Source: Mogibacterium sp. (GTDB lineage Bacteria; Bacillota; Clostridia; Peptostreptococcales; Anaerovoracaceae). Taken from it: a DNA stretch of 58,388 bases. The stretch is taken from the NCBI GenBank assembly GCA_017431685.1, contig JAFRKO010000048.1:1-58388 (forward strand), in the 5' to 3' direction. Under the pieces are notes generated by a model that saw only the letters and a list, made by a program, of their open reading frames with translations, ran no database searches and was not told where the DNA came from. The translations under genes and the position numbers were made by a program. Below, in pieces: positions 25,945 through 33,316 of this stretch. Each line of letters begins with the position of its first letter. The first letter of the stretch is position 1.

Positions 25945-27432
25945 ATGAAAGAGAAAAAGCTCAACTTAGTTTTCATAATCTCTGTTGTGCTGACTCTTGC
26001 CATATGTCTGTGGGGCATCGTGCTTCCGGACTCGTTTGGTAAGGCAGCTACAGGAAGCATGAACTTTCTGACAACAGATTTTGGCTGGTTCTATGCAGTT
26101 GCAATGACAGCTTTCGTGGTGTTCTGCATCTGGATCGGGTTCTTCAGCAAGTACAAGAATGTTCGCCTGGGACCTGATGATTCAACACCTGATTACAGCG
26201 ACCTTACATGGTTCGCGATGCTGTTCTCGGCCGGCATGGGCGTCGGGCTGGTATTCTGGGGAGTTGCAGAACCTCTGAATTACTACCTGGCACCGATAGG
26301 CGGGCTTGAGGCTGCTTCTGATTCAGCCATGAGGATGGCTTTCACCAAGTCATTCCTGCACTGGGGAATCCACCCGTGGGCTAATTACTCAGTGCTCGCT
26401 CTCGCGCTTGCTTATATGCAGTTCCGCAAGGGCAAACCGGCTCTCGTAAGTTCGGTATTTATTCCTCTCATCGGCGAAGAGAGGACCAACGGATGGATCG
26501 GCAAGCTGATCGACATTCTGGCTATCTTCGCTACAGCCGGAGGAGTAGCGACATCTCTGGGTCTTGGAGTACTGCAGATCAATTCAGGAATGAATTTCCT
26601 TGCAGGCGTTCCGGAGACTCACACAGTTCAGCTCATCCTGATCGTAGTTCTCGGTCTTATATACACTGCGACTGCGGTTATGGGAGTAGACAAGGGTATC
26701 AGCAAAGTCTGTGACCTCAATATCAGAATCGCGATAGGCGTTATGATCCTCCTGTTCATTGTCGGACCGACTGTTCCGATTCTGAACAACCTTACAGAAG
26801 GCCTTGGTGCTTATATCAGCGGAATCGTTAAGAACAGTTTCGAAGTAGGTGCTTTTGGAGATGCTGACTGGTACAAGTCCTGGACTACATTCTACTGGGC
26901 ATGGTGGATCGCATGGGCACCATTCACAGGCTCCTTCATCGCGAGAATATCGAGAGGCAGAACAATCGGACAGTTTGTAAAGGGAGTAATGTTTATTCCG
27001 GCCGGATTCTCAGTAATCTGGTTTGCTATCTACGGAACTCTCGGAATGAGGTGCGATATGGCTATCATCAAAGAAGCAGTCGCATCGACTTCCACAGCAC
27101 TGTTCCTGGTACTCAAAGAGTACCCGCTCGGAATGATCATATCCGTAGTCATGTTCGTTCTGATCTGCACATTCTTCATAACATCTGCCAATTCGGCAAC
27201 ATATGTTCTGGGAATGTACAGTGAAAAAGGAACACTCGATCCTACGAATAAGACCAAGATCGTATGGGGTGTACTCATGGCTGCACTCGCGGCAGCAATG
27301 ATGCTCGGAAGCGGCAACGGTCTGAGCATGCTGCAGACTCTGTCCATCGTAGCAGCCTTCCCATTTGCTTTCATCATGGTAGCTGCCATGGTAGCACTGG
27401 TAAAGGCTCTTAAGAAGGAAAGAGAAGAGTAA
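25945..27432 (+). CDS. BCCT family betaine/carnitine/choline transporter
   Basis: 495 residues, about 12 membrane helices. The family signature is present: GMGVGLVFWGVAEPLNYY, FHWGIHPWANY-like (SFLHWGIHPWANYSVLALAL), and the substrate-site segment FYWAWWIAWAPFTGSFIARI followed by SRGRTIGQF. It lacks the long hydrophilic C-terminal osmosensor domain of BetP, ending soon after the last helix with KALKKEREE. This points to nutrient uptake, not osmoregulation. Its place 18 bases after grdH makes glycine betaine the likely substrate for reduction. AAGCTCAAC and a weak site precede the ATG at 25945. Confidence 0.92.
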   Translation: MKEKKLNLVFIISVVLTLAICLWGIVLPDSFGKAATGSMNFLTTDFGWFYAVAMTAFVVFCIWIGFFSKYKNVRLGPDDSTPDYSDLTWFAMLFSAGMGVGLVFWGVAEPLNYYLAPIGGLEAASDSAMRMAFTKSFLHWGIHPWANYSVLALALAYMQFRKGKPALVSSVFIPLIGEERTNGWIGKLIDILAIFATAGGVATSLGLGVLQINSGMNFLAGVPETHTVQLILIVVLGLIYTATAVMGVDKGISKVCDLNIRIAIGVMILLFIVGPTVPILNNLTEGLGAYISGIVKNSFEVGAFGDADWYKSWTTFYWAWWIAWAPFTGSFIARISRGRTIGQFVKGVMFIPAGFSVIWFAIYGTLGMRCDMAIIKEAVASTSTALFLVLKEYPLGMIISVVMFVLICTFFITSANSATYVLGMYSEKGTLDPTNKTKIVWGVLMAALAAAMMLGSGNGLSMLQTLSIVAAFPFAFIMVAAMVALVKALKKEREE

Positions 27433-27447
27433 AGCGGCGATTCAATG

Positions 27448-27524
27448 TTAATAAGGACCGGCAGTCCGCTGCCCGCCCTTATTAAGGGCTCCGGTTGCGC
27501 GTGCCCCTATGCGTAACCGGGCCC
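27448..27524 (+). other. Two hairpins between the transporter and grdA
   Basis: First: TTAATAAGG (27448-27456) / CCTTATTAA (27477-27485), with an inner GGCAG/CTGCC stem. Second: GGGCTCCGGTTGCGC (27486-27500) / GCGTAACCGGGCCC (27511-27524). No U-tract follows (AATAAAAC). They may stabilise the highly needed grdA mRNA or limit read-through. Confidence 0.6.
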
Positions 27525-27569
27525 AATAAAACAACTATCTTTAGTTATTACAAAGGAAAGGAGAAACAG

Positions 27570-28001
27570 ATGGCAATTCTGAATGGAAAGAAAGTTATCG
27601 TCATCGGAGACCGTGATGGTATTCCGGGTCCGGCGATAGCCGAATGTGCCAAGTCAGCAGGAGCCGATGTCGTATTTTTCTCGACTGAGTGCTTCGTCTG
27701 AACGGCTGCCGGTGCCATGGATCTGGAGAATCAGAAGAGAGTTAAAGAGTTCTACGATGAGTACGGTGTTGATAACCTGGTAGTACTCGTAGGCGCTGCA
27801 GAAGGAGAGGCAGGCGGCCTCGCTGCAGAGACAGTAGCTCTCGGAGATCCTACATTTGCAGGGTGTCTGGCAGGGGTTTCGTTGAAACTCCCATGTTACC
27901 ATATATGCGAACCTGAGATCAAAGCAGAGATCGATGAAGCAGTATATGATGAGCAGATCAGCATGATGGACATGGTGCTGGCTGTTGACGACATTTTCTA
28001 A
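27570..28001 (+). CDS. grdA: Glycine/betaine reductase selenoprotein A, C-terminally shortened
   Basis: 143 residues. Common protein A, which carries the carboxymethyl group on selenocysteine and ends as a selenide-sulfide re-reduced by thioredoxin. TGA at 27699-27701 encodes Sec44 in [18 protein letters not shown], at the position known for GrdA. Typical GrdA proteins have ~158 residues. Here TAA at 27999 follows VDDIF, but the same frame continues GTG ATG ACT ... with the family-like codons for MTAIREQVAEA to TAA at 28038-28040. So the gene has either lost its last 13 codons by a nonsense change, is read through, or carries a sequence error. GGAAAGGAG ribosome-binding site. Confidence 0.93.
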
Positions 28002-28040
28002 GTGATGACTGCTATTCGTGAACAGGTCGCCGAAGCATAA
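28002..28040 (+). pseudogene. Untranslated remnant of the GrdA C-terminus
   Basis: In frame with grdA after its TAA, the codons read VMTAIREQVAEA and then TAA. The IREQ core matches the end of usual GrdA proteins (I recall MKSIREQFGKF in a clostridial homolog). This supports a recent point change at 27999-28001. Confidence 0.6.
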
Positions 28041-28054
28041 TCAATCAATTAAAT

Positions 28055-28108
28055 AGGAACGGATCGCTGCCAGTGGAACTCACTCCTTTTGGCGGCGACC
28101 CGTTTCCT
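28055..28108 (+). other. Hairpin between grdA and trxB
   Basis: Stem AGGAACGG (28055-28062) with CCGTTTCCT (28100-28108), one bulge, continued by TCGC/GCGA and GCC/GGC. It is not followed by T residues and ends 36 bases before the trxB start. Confidence 0.55.
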
Positions 28109-28144
28109 GGAAACAATCAACCAATTATCATGGAGGTGAGCCAC

Positions 28145-29098
28145 ATGAAAACATATGATATCGTAATAATCGGTGGTGGTCCTGCAGGTCTTGCAGCTGG
28201 ACTTTATTCAGGCAGAGCAAAGATGGACACACTGATTATTGAAAAGCAGAAGTACGGCGGACAGATCGTTATTACGGATGAGCTTGAGAACTATCCGGGA
28301 TCGATCGAGGGCGAAACAGGCCCATCACTTATCGCACGTATGGTCGCACAGTGCGATAAGTTCGGATGCGAAAGAGTTGAAGATACTATTACTGACGTTG
28401 AACTCGAAGGTGATGTTAAGGTAATAAAAGGATTAAAGGGTGAATACCAGGCTAAGGCAGTTATCATTACCGGAGGTGCTACACACACCACAATCGGCTG
28501 CCCGGGCGAGAAGGAATTCACAGGTAAGGGCGTATCCTACTGCGCTACATGCGACGCTGCGTTCTTCGAAGACTTCGAAGTATACGTAGTCGGCGGAGGA
28601 GATGCTGCAGTAGAAGAGGCTATGTACCTCACAAAGTTTGCCCGCAAGGTCACACTGATCCACAGAAGAGACGCTCTCAGAGCGGCAAGATCCATCCAGG
28701 AGAAGGCATTTGCCAATGAGAAGATGGAGTTCATGTGGAACACAGTAATCGAAGAGATCAAGGGAGACGGACTCGTTCAGAGCATGGTAGTCAAGGACAC
28801 CAAGACAGGCGAGACCAGAGAGATCTTCGCTGATGAAGAAGACGGAACATTCGGAATCTTCGTATTTATCGGATTCAAGCCGCTGTCATCGATCTACGAA
28901 GGAAAGATCGATATGGAAAGAGGCTACATCTTAACTGATGATGACATGCACACAAATATCCCTGGCGTATTCGCTGCAGGAGATATCCGCAAGAAGAGTC
29001 TGAGACAGGTAGTCACAGCAGCTGCAGATGGCGCTATTGCTGCTACACAGGCAGGTAAGTACATCGAAGAGCTCGCTGGAACAGCATATAAATACTAA
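28145..29098 (+). CDS. trxB: Thioredoxin reductase (glycine-reductase associated)
   Basis: 317 residues. FAD enzyme that reduces thioredoxin with NADPH. The FAD-binding GGGPAGLAAGLYSGR is at the N-terminus, the redox disulfide CATC at 133-136, the NAD(P)-binding VVGGGDAAVEEA in the middle, and the FAD-binding GVFAAGDIR near the end. I use the ATG at 28145, preceded by GGAGGTGAG; the longer frame from 28073 runs through the hairpin and is unlikely. It supplies electrons through TrxA to GrdA. Confidence 0.95.
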   Translation: MKTYDIVIIGGGPAGLAAGLYSGRAKMDTLIIEKQKYGGQIVITDELENYPGSIEGETGPSLIARMVAQCDKFGCERVEDTITDVELEGDVKVIKGLKGEYQAKAVIITGGATHTTIGCPGEKEFTGKGVSYCATCDAAFFEDFEVYVVGGGDAAVEEAMYLTKFARKVTLIHRRDALRAARSIQEKAFANEKMEFMWNTVIEEIKGDGLVQSMVVKDTKTGETREIFADEEDGTFGIFVFIGFKPLSSIYEGKIDMERGYILTDDDMHTNIPGVFAAGDIRKKSLRQVVTAAADGAIAATQAGKYIEELAGTAYKY

Positions 29099-29141
29099 TT
29101 TCATAATTGCATTCCATCAGAAGACAAGGAGGATGGCACAG

Positions 29142-29459
29142 ATGTTAGAAGTTGATAAGAAAACTTTTGAAGAAGAGGTTCTTCAGGCAGAAGGTTATGT
29201 AGTAGTAGATTTCTACGGAGACGGATGCGTACCATGCGCAGCTCTCATGCCACATGTACACGCACTCGCTGACGAGTATGGCGACAAGCTCAAATTCGCT
29301 GCACTCAACACTTCGAAGGCAAGAAGAGTTGCTATCGGCCAGAAAGTAATGGGACTTCCTGTTATCGCTGTTTACAAGGATGGCGAGAAGGTAGAAGAAC
29401 TCGTTAAGGACGATGCAACACCGGAAGCTGTTAAGGCTATGGTAGAGAAGTACATATAG
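29142..29459 (+). CDS. trxA: Thioredoxin (glycine-reductase type)
   Basis: 105 residues. The active site is GCVPC (Cys29, Cys32) in place of the usual WCGPC, which is characteristic of thioredoxins in grd operons. The cis-proline loop LPVIAVY is present. The start is the ATG at 29142, 9 bases after AAGGAGG; the ATG at 29133 abuts that site and is too close. It reduces the selenide-sulfide of GrdA after each turnover. Confidence 0.94.
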   Translation: MLEVDKKTFEEEVLQAEGYVVVDFYGDGCVPCAALMPHVHALADEYGDKLKFAALNTSKARRVAIGQKVMGLPVIAVYKDGEKVEELVKDDATPEAVKAMVEKYI

Positions 29460-29469
29460 GAGAATAATC

Positions 29470-31014
29470 ATGGGCGAATATGCAGTACTCGGAGGAGCTA
29501 GCTATACACTGGCATACACACCTGACATGGTAATCCATGACGGAGCTACTCAGGTAACAGAGCGTGTTGTAAATCCTGACGGAGAATATCTGAAAGAGCT
29601 CCCGAATCATCTGAGAAGTTTTGAAGACGCAGTCAGATATGCACCTAACCAGGCATACATCGGCAACCTCAACAATGAGGAACTCAAGGCAATCGAGTTC
29701 CCTTGGTATGACAAGCCGACTGATATCACTGAGAGAACAGGAAAATACGGCGAGATCATGCCTGAGGACGAGTTTTACGGACTCATGCAGATCTGCGATA
29801 CATTTGATCTGGTAGAACTGGAAGCAGGCTTTGCTGCTTCTGTCAAGGAGAAACTCGCTGCTCACGGTATGTTCACTGACGAGCAGGTAGCTGTACTCGA
29901 CAAGAATGCAAACTTCACAGAGGAAGGACTTGCAGCAGTAGTCGAGGATGGAGGCTGCGGACTTTACTTCGATGGAAAGCTCGTAGGAGTTATCAAAAAG
30001 GCACACGATGTTGACGTTAACCTTTCAGCACATGTCATGCTCGAGAACATCGCCAGCAAGGCTACAAGCGTGCTTTCACTTCTCCATCTTATCAGAGTCA
30101 CAGGCATCGACCCTGCAGAAGTTGACTATGTAATCGACTGCGCAGAGGAAGCATGCGGTGACATGAACCAGAGAGGCGGCGGCAACTTTGCTAAGGCTGC
30201 AGCCGAGATCGCCGGTCTTACGAATGCAACAGGATCCGACACAAGAGGATTCTGCGCAGGTCCTGCACACGCACTGCTGAACGCAGCATCGCTGGTTAAA
30301 GCAGGAACTTTCAAGAACGTTGTTGTGACCGCCGGTGGTTGTACCGCTAAGCTCGGAATGAACGGCAAGAGCCATGTTGAGAAGGGCCTTCCGGTCCTCG
30401 AAGACTGCCTTGCAGGATTCTCAGTCCTTATTCGTGAGGACAACGGCACTGATCCGGTCATCCGTACGGATATCGTCGGCAGACATACCGTAGGTACAGG
30501 CTCATCACCACAGGCGGTCATCAGTTCCCTCGTTACTGATCCGCTTGACAGAGCAGGACTCAAGATCACTGATGTTGACAAGTTCGCACCTGAGATGCAG
30601 AACCCTGATATCACAAAGCCTGCAGGCGCAGGAGATGTACCTGAAGCTAACTTCAAGATGATCGCTGCTCTCGGAGTTAAGAGAGGCGATATCGAGAAGA
30701 AAGAGCTCGCATCATTCATCGTTGAGCACGGAATGAAGGGCTGGGCTCCTACTCAGGGCCACATTCCTTCAGGAGTTCCTTTCATGGGACCTTGCAGAGA
30801 TATGATGCTTGATGGCCAGATCGAAAGAGCAATGGTCATCGGTAAGGGAAGTCTCTTCCTTGGAAGAATGACAAACCTCTTCGACGGCGTATCTTTCGTG
30901 ATCGAAGCTAATAAGGGACAGGGCGAAGGCGGCTCCGGAGTTTCCGAAGAGGAAGTCAGAGGCCTGATCGCAAGCGCACTGAAGGACTTCGCAGCAGGGC
31001 TCCTGGCAGAGTAA
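29470..31014 (+). CDS. grdC: Glycine/sarcosine/betaine reductase component C beta subunit
   Basis: 514 residues. With GrdD it converts the carboxymethyl-selenoether on GrdA to an acetyl thioester and releases acetyl phosphate. The fold resembles beta-ketoacyl synthase III (FabH); blocks such as GSDTRGFCAGPAHALLNAA (as GSDTRGFCAGPAH) and VVTAGGCTAKLGMNGKSHVEKG are characteristic of GrdC. It starts 10 bases after trxA with AGGAG. It is common to the glycine and betaine pathways. Confidence 0.95.
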   Translation: MGEYAVLGGASYTLAYTPDMVIHDGATQVTERVVNPDGEYLKELPNHLRSFEDAVRYAPNQAYIGNLNNEELKAIEFPWYDKPTDITERTGKYGEIMPEDEFYGLMQICDTFDLVELEAGFAASVKEKLAAHGMFTDEQVAVLDKNANFTEEGLAAVVEDGGCGLYFDGKLVGVIKKAHDVDVNLSAHVMLENIASKATSVLSLLHLIRVTGIDPAEVDYVIDCAEEACGDMNQRGGGNFAKAAAEIAGLTNATGSDTRGFCAGPAHALLNAASLVKAGTFKNVVVTAGGCTAKLGMNGKSHVEKGLPVLEDCLAGFSVLIREDNGTDPVIRTDIVGRHTVGTGSSPQAVISSLVTDPLDRAGLKITDVDKFAPEMQNPDITKPAGAGDVPEANFKMIAALGVKRGDIEKKELASFIVEHGMKGWAPTQGHIPSGVPFMGPCRDMMLDGQIERAMVIGKGSLFLGRMTNLFDGVSFVIEANKGQGEGGSGVSEEEVRGLIASALKDFAAGLLAE

Positions 31015-31025
31015 AGGAGGGCGAA

Positions 31026-32183
31026 ATGGCTCAGAATATACAGAAAATGATCGCTGAGACCTTCCTTGAAATGGCACAGGGCATTGAAAGCGGAAGCTAC
31101 GGCAAGCGTCCTAAGATCGCACTTACCGGAATGGGAAGTGAGCATGGTGAAGAGAACTCGATGGCAGCAGCTGTTATGGCTGCAAAAGAAGGCATCGACG
31201 TTTACTACATCGGCACACTTGAGGCTGAAGGCGTTACAACTGTAAAAGTTGCTGACGACGAAGAAGGACACAAGAAGATGGAAGAGCTGCTTGAAAACGG
31301 CGCTGTTGATGCAGCCGTAACAATGCACTATCCGTTCCCTATCGGAGTGTCCACAGTCGGAAGAGTAATCACACCTGCAAAGGGCAAGGAAATGTTCATT
31401 GCCAACACAACAGGTACTTCCAGCGCTGACAGGATCGAAGGAATGATCAAGAATGCCGTTTACGGCATCATCGCTGCCAAGGCATGCGGAGTTGCTGATC
31501 CAAGTGTCGGTATTCTCAATGTAGACGGAGCAAGACAGACAGAGAAGGCACTTAAGGAACTCGCAGACGGCGGTTATCCGATCAGATTTGCAGAATCTAC
31601 AAGAGCTGACGGCGGATGTGTAATGAGAGGAAACGACCTTCTTCAGGGAGCACCTGACATCATGGTCACAGATTCTCTCACAGGAAACGTACTCGTCAAG
31701 ATGATGTCTGCTTTCCAGACAGGCGGAAGCTTCGAAGCAACAGGCTACGGATACGGTCCGGGAATCGGCGAAGGTTATGACAGACTGGTCATGATCATTT
31801 CAAGAGCATCCGGCGCACCGGTCATCGCAGGAGCTCTGCGTTATGCAGCACAGCTCGTGAGAGGCAAGGTGTTCGAAGTTGCAGCAAAGGAATTTGCAGC
31901 AGCAAAGAAAGCCGGCCTTGATAACATCCTCAAAGCACGCAAGGCAGCAGCAAAACCTGCAGCTGCAGCTGAAGAGGAAGTAAAGGCTCCACCTGCTGAG
32001 ATAGTTACAGCTCAGATCCCGGGAATCGAGGTCATGGACCTTGAGGACGGCGTACAGGCACTCTGGAAGCAGGGAATCTACGCTGAAAGCGGCATGGGAT
32101 GCACAGGACCTATCATCCGTGTATCGGATGCTAATCTCGACAAGGCGAGAGAGATACTTACAGCAGAAGGATATATCGGGTAA
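31026..32183 (+). CDS. grdD: Glycine/sarcosine/betaine reductase component C alpha subunit
   Basis: 385 residues. PlsX-like subunit that carries out phosphorolysis of the acetyl thioester to acetyl phosphate. N-terminal KIALTGMGSEHGEENSMAAA, TTGTSSADRIEGMIKNAVYG and GNVLVKMMSAFQTGG belong to the PlsX-like core. A C-terminal extension ends with ESGMGCTGPIIRV; its cysteine is residue 359, the residue I recall as carrying the acetyl group in Eubacterium acidaminophilum. An Ala-rich linker (residues ~310-330) separates the two. AAAGGAGG ribosome-binding site, 11 bases after grdC. Confidence 0.95.
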   Translation: MAQNIQKMIAETFLEMAQGIESGSYGKRPKIALTGMGSEHGEENSMAAAVMAAKEGIDVYYIGTLEAEGVTTVKVADDEEGHKKMEELLENGAVDAAVTMHYPFPIGVSTVGRVITPAKGKEMFIANTTGTSSADRIEGMIKNAVYGIIAAKACGVADPSVGILNVDGARQTEKALKELADGGYPIRFAESTRADGGCVMRGNDLLQGAPDIMVTDSLTGNVLVKMMSAFQTGGSFEATGYGYGPGIGEGYDRLVMIISRASGAPVIAGALRYAAQLVRGKVFEVAAKEFAAAKKAGLDNILKARKAAAKPAAAAEEEVKAPPAEIVTAQIPGIEVMDLEDGVQALWKQGIYAESGMGCTGPIIRVSDANLDKAREILTAEGYIG

Positions 32184-32205
32184 ACCTTCATAATAGTTGT
32201 TGGGA

Positions 32206-32251
32206 CGGCGCTGCACAGGAATTTTTCATCTGCTATTCCTGTGCGGCGCCG
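32206..32251 (+). other. Long hairpin between grdD and selC
   Basis: 16 paired bases: CGGCGC plus GCACAGGAAT (32206-32222) against ATTCCTGTGC plus GCGCCG (32235-32251). It ends 18 bases before the tRNA. There is no U-tract. It could mark the 3' end of the grd mRNA or a processing site that frees the tRNA. Confidence 0.65.
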
Positions 32252-32269
32252 GACTCAATATACAGATCT

Positions 32270-32367
32270 GGGGGTAGATAGGTGCTGGTGTGCCTCGCGG
32301 TCTTCAAAACCGTTTGCAGGGGGTTAGCAGCCTCCCGGGTGGGTTCGATTCCCACGTACTCCCGCCA
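32270..32367 (+). tRNA. selC: tRNA-Sec (anticodon UCA)
   Basis: 98 bases including an encoded CCA. Bacterial tRNA-Sec architecture is visible: a long acceptor stem starting GGGGGTAG and ending GTACTCCCG-CCA, a 6-pair D stem (AGGTGC/GTGCCT) with a 4-base loop, the anticodon loop CTTCAAA with TCA at 32304-32306, a long variable arm (GGGGG...CCTCC), and the T arm GTGGG-TTCGATT-CCCAC. It reads UGA and so decodes the three selenoprotein genes upstream. Its position between grdD and nfnA suggests cotranscription with the reductase genes. Confidence 0.95.
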
Positions 32368-32440
32368 GTCGTTATTAACATGGCAAAAAAGCCGGTCCTG
32401 TAATGCAGATAGTGACAGGACCTGTAGCGGAGGGGATTTA

Positions 32441-33298
32441 ATGTATAAAGTAGTAAGAAGAAAGGCACTGAGACCAACAGTGACACAGCTGGAGATCGAG
32501 GCGCCGCTGGTAGCGCGCAAGGCGAAACCGGGCCAGTTCATCATCCTGAGAGTAGATGAAGAAGGCGAGAGGATCCCGCTGACAGTAGCGGGAGTGAACC
32601 CGGAAGAGGGAACAGTAAAGATCATCTTCCAGGTAGTAGGAGCAACAACAGAGGCACTGAACCACGTAGCTGAAGGCGGATATCTTCAGGACTTCGTAGG
32701 ACCTCTCGGCAATCCGACCGAGACAGAGGGTATCAAGAAGGTGTGCATCGTAGGCGGCGGCGTAGGCTGCGCGATCGCTATGCCTGTAGCGCAGGAGTTC
32801 CACCGCATCGGCGCGGAGGTAACGAGCATCATCGGCTTCAGGAGCGAAGACCTGGTTATCCTTGAGGAGGAGTTCAACGAGTGCTCAGACACTCTGTATG
32901 TGATGACGGATGACGGCAGCTACGGCAGGCACGGCAACGTAACAGTACCGCTGGATGAGATGCTTGCAGCAGGCGAGAAGTTCGACATGATCATCACGAT
33001 CGGCCCTCTGATCATGATGAAGTTCGTGACACTGACAGCGAAGAAGTATGATGCACCTATAACAGTATCGATGAGCCCTATCATGATCGACGGAACAGGC
33101 ATGTGCGGCGGCTGCAGACTGACACTGAACACAGAGGACGGCCCTGTTATGAAGTTCGCATGCGTGGACGGCCCTGACTTCAACGGATATGAGGTAGACT
33201 TCGACGAGGCGATCTCGAGAGGCCGCATGTACTTCGACTATGAGAGACATGCACATGAAGCAACATGCAATCTGTTCAAAATGGCAGAGAACGCGTAG
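32441..33298 (+). CDS. nfnA: NfnA-like small subunit, ferredoxin--NADP+ reductase (sulfide dehydrogenase beta type)
   Basis: 285 residues. FAD and [2Fe-2S] subunit of the electron-bifurcating NADH-dependent ferredoxin:NADP+ oxidoreductase. The FAD barrel has KPGQFIILRVDEEGERIPLT, the NAD domain CIVGGGVGCAIAMPVAQEF, and the cluster motif GTGMCGGCRLTL with a later FACVDGPDF. The ATG at 32441 follows GGAGGGGAT; a longer frame runs through selC and is spurious. The beginning of the gene uses CTG, GCG and GTA far more than its neighbours. It supplies NADPH for TrxB or re-oxidises it. Confidence 0.9.
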   Translation: MYKVVRRKALRPTVTQLEIEAPLVARKAKPGQFIILRVDEEGERIPLTVAGVNPEEGTVKIIFQVVGATTEALNHVAEGGYLQDFVGPLGNPTETEGIKKVCIVGGGVGCAIAMPVAQEFHRIGAEVTSIIGFRSEDLVILEEEFNECSDTLYVMTDDGSYGRHGNVTVPLDEMLAAGEKFDMIITIGPLIMMKFVTLTAKKYDAPITVSMSPIMIDGTGMCGGCRLTLNTEDGPVMKFACVDGPDFNGYEVDFDEAISRGRMYFDYERHAHEATCNLFKMAENA

Positions 33299-33316
33299 AG
33301 GAAAGGGGGAAAAGAA

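Noticed and set aside
28073-28144. Longer N-terminus of trxB
   Set aside because: The extra 24 residues are encoded by the grdA-trxB hairpin and spacer. The GGAGGTGAG site and family alignment support the start at 28145.
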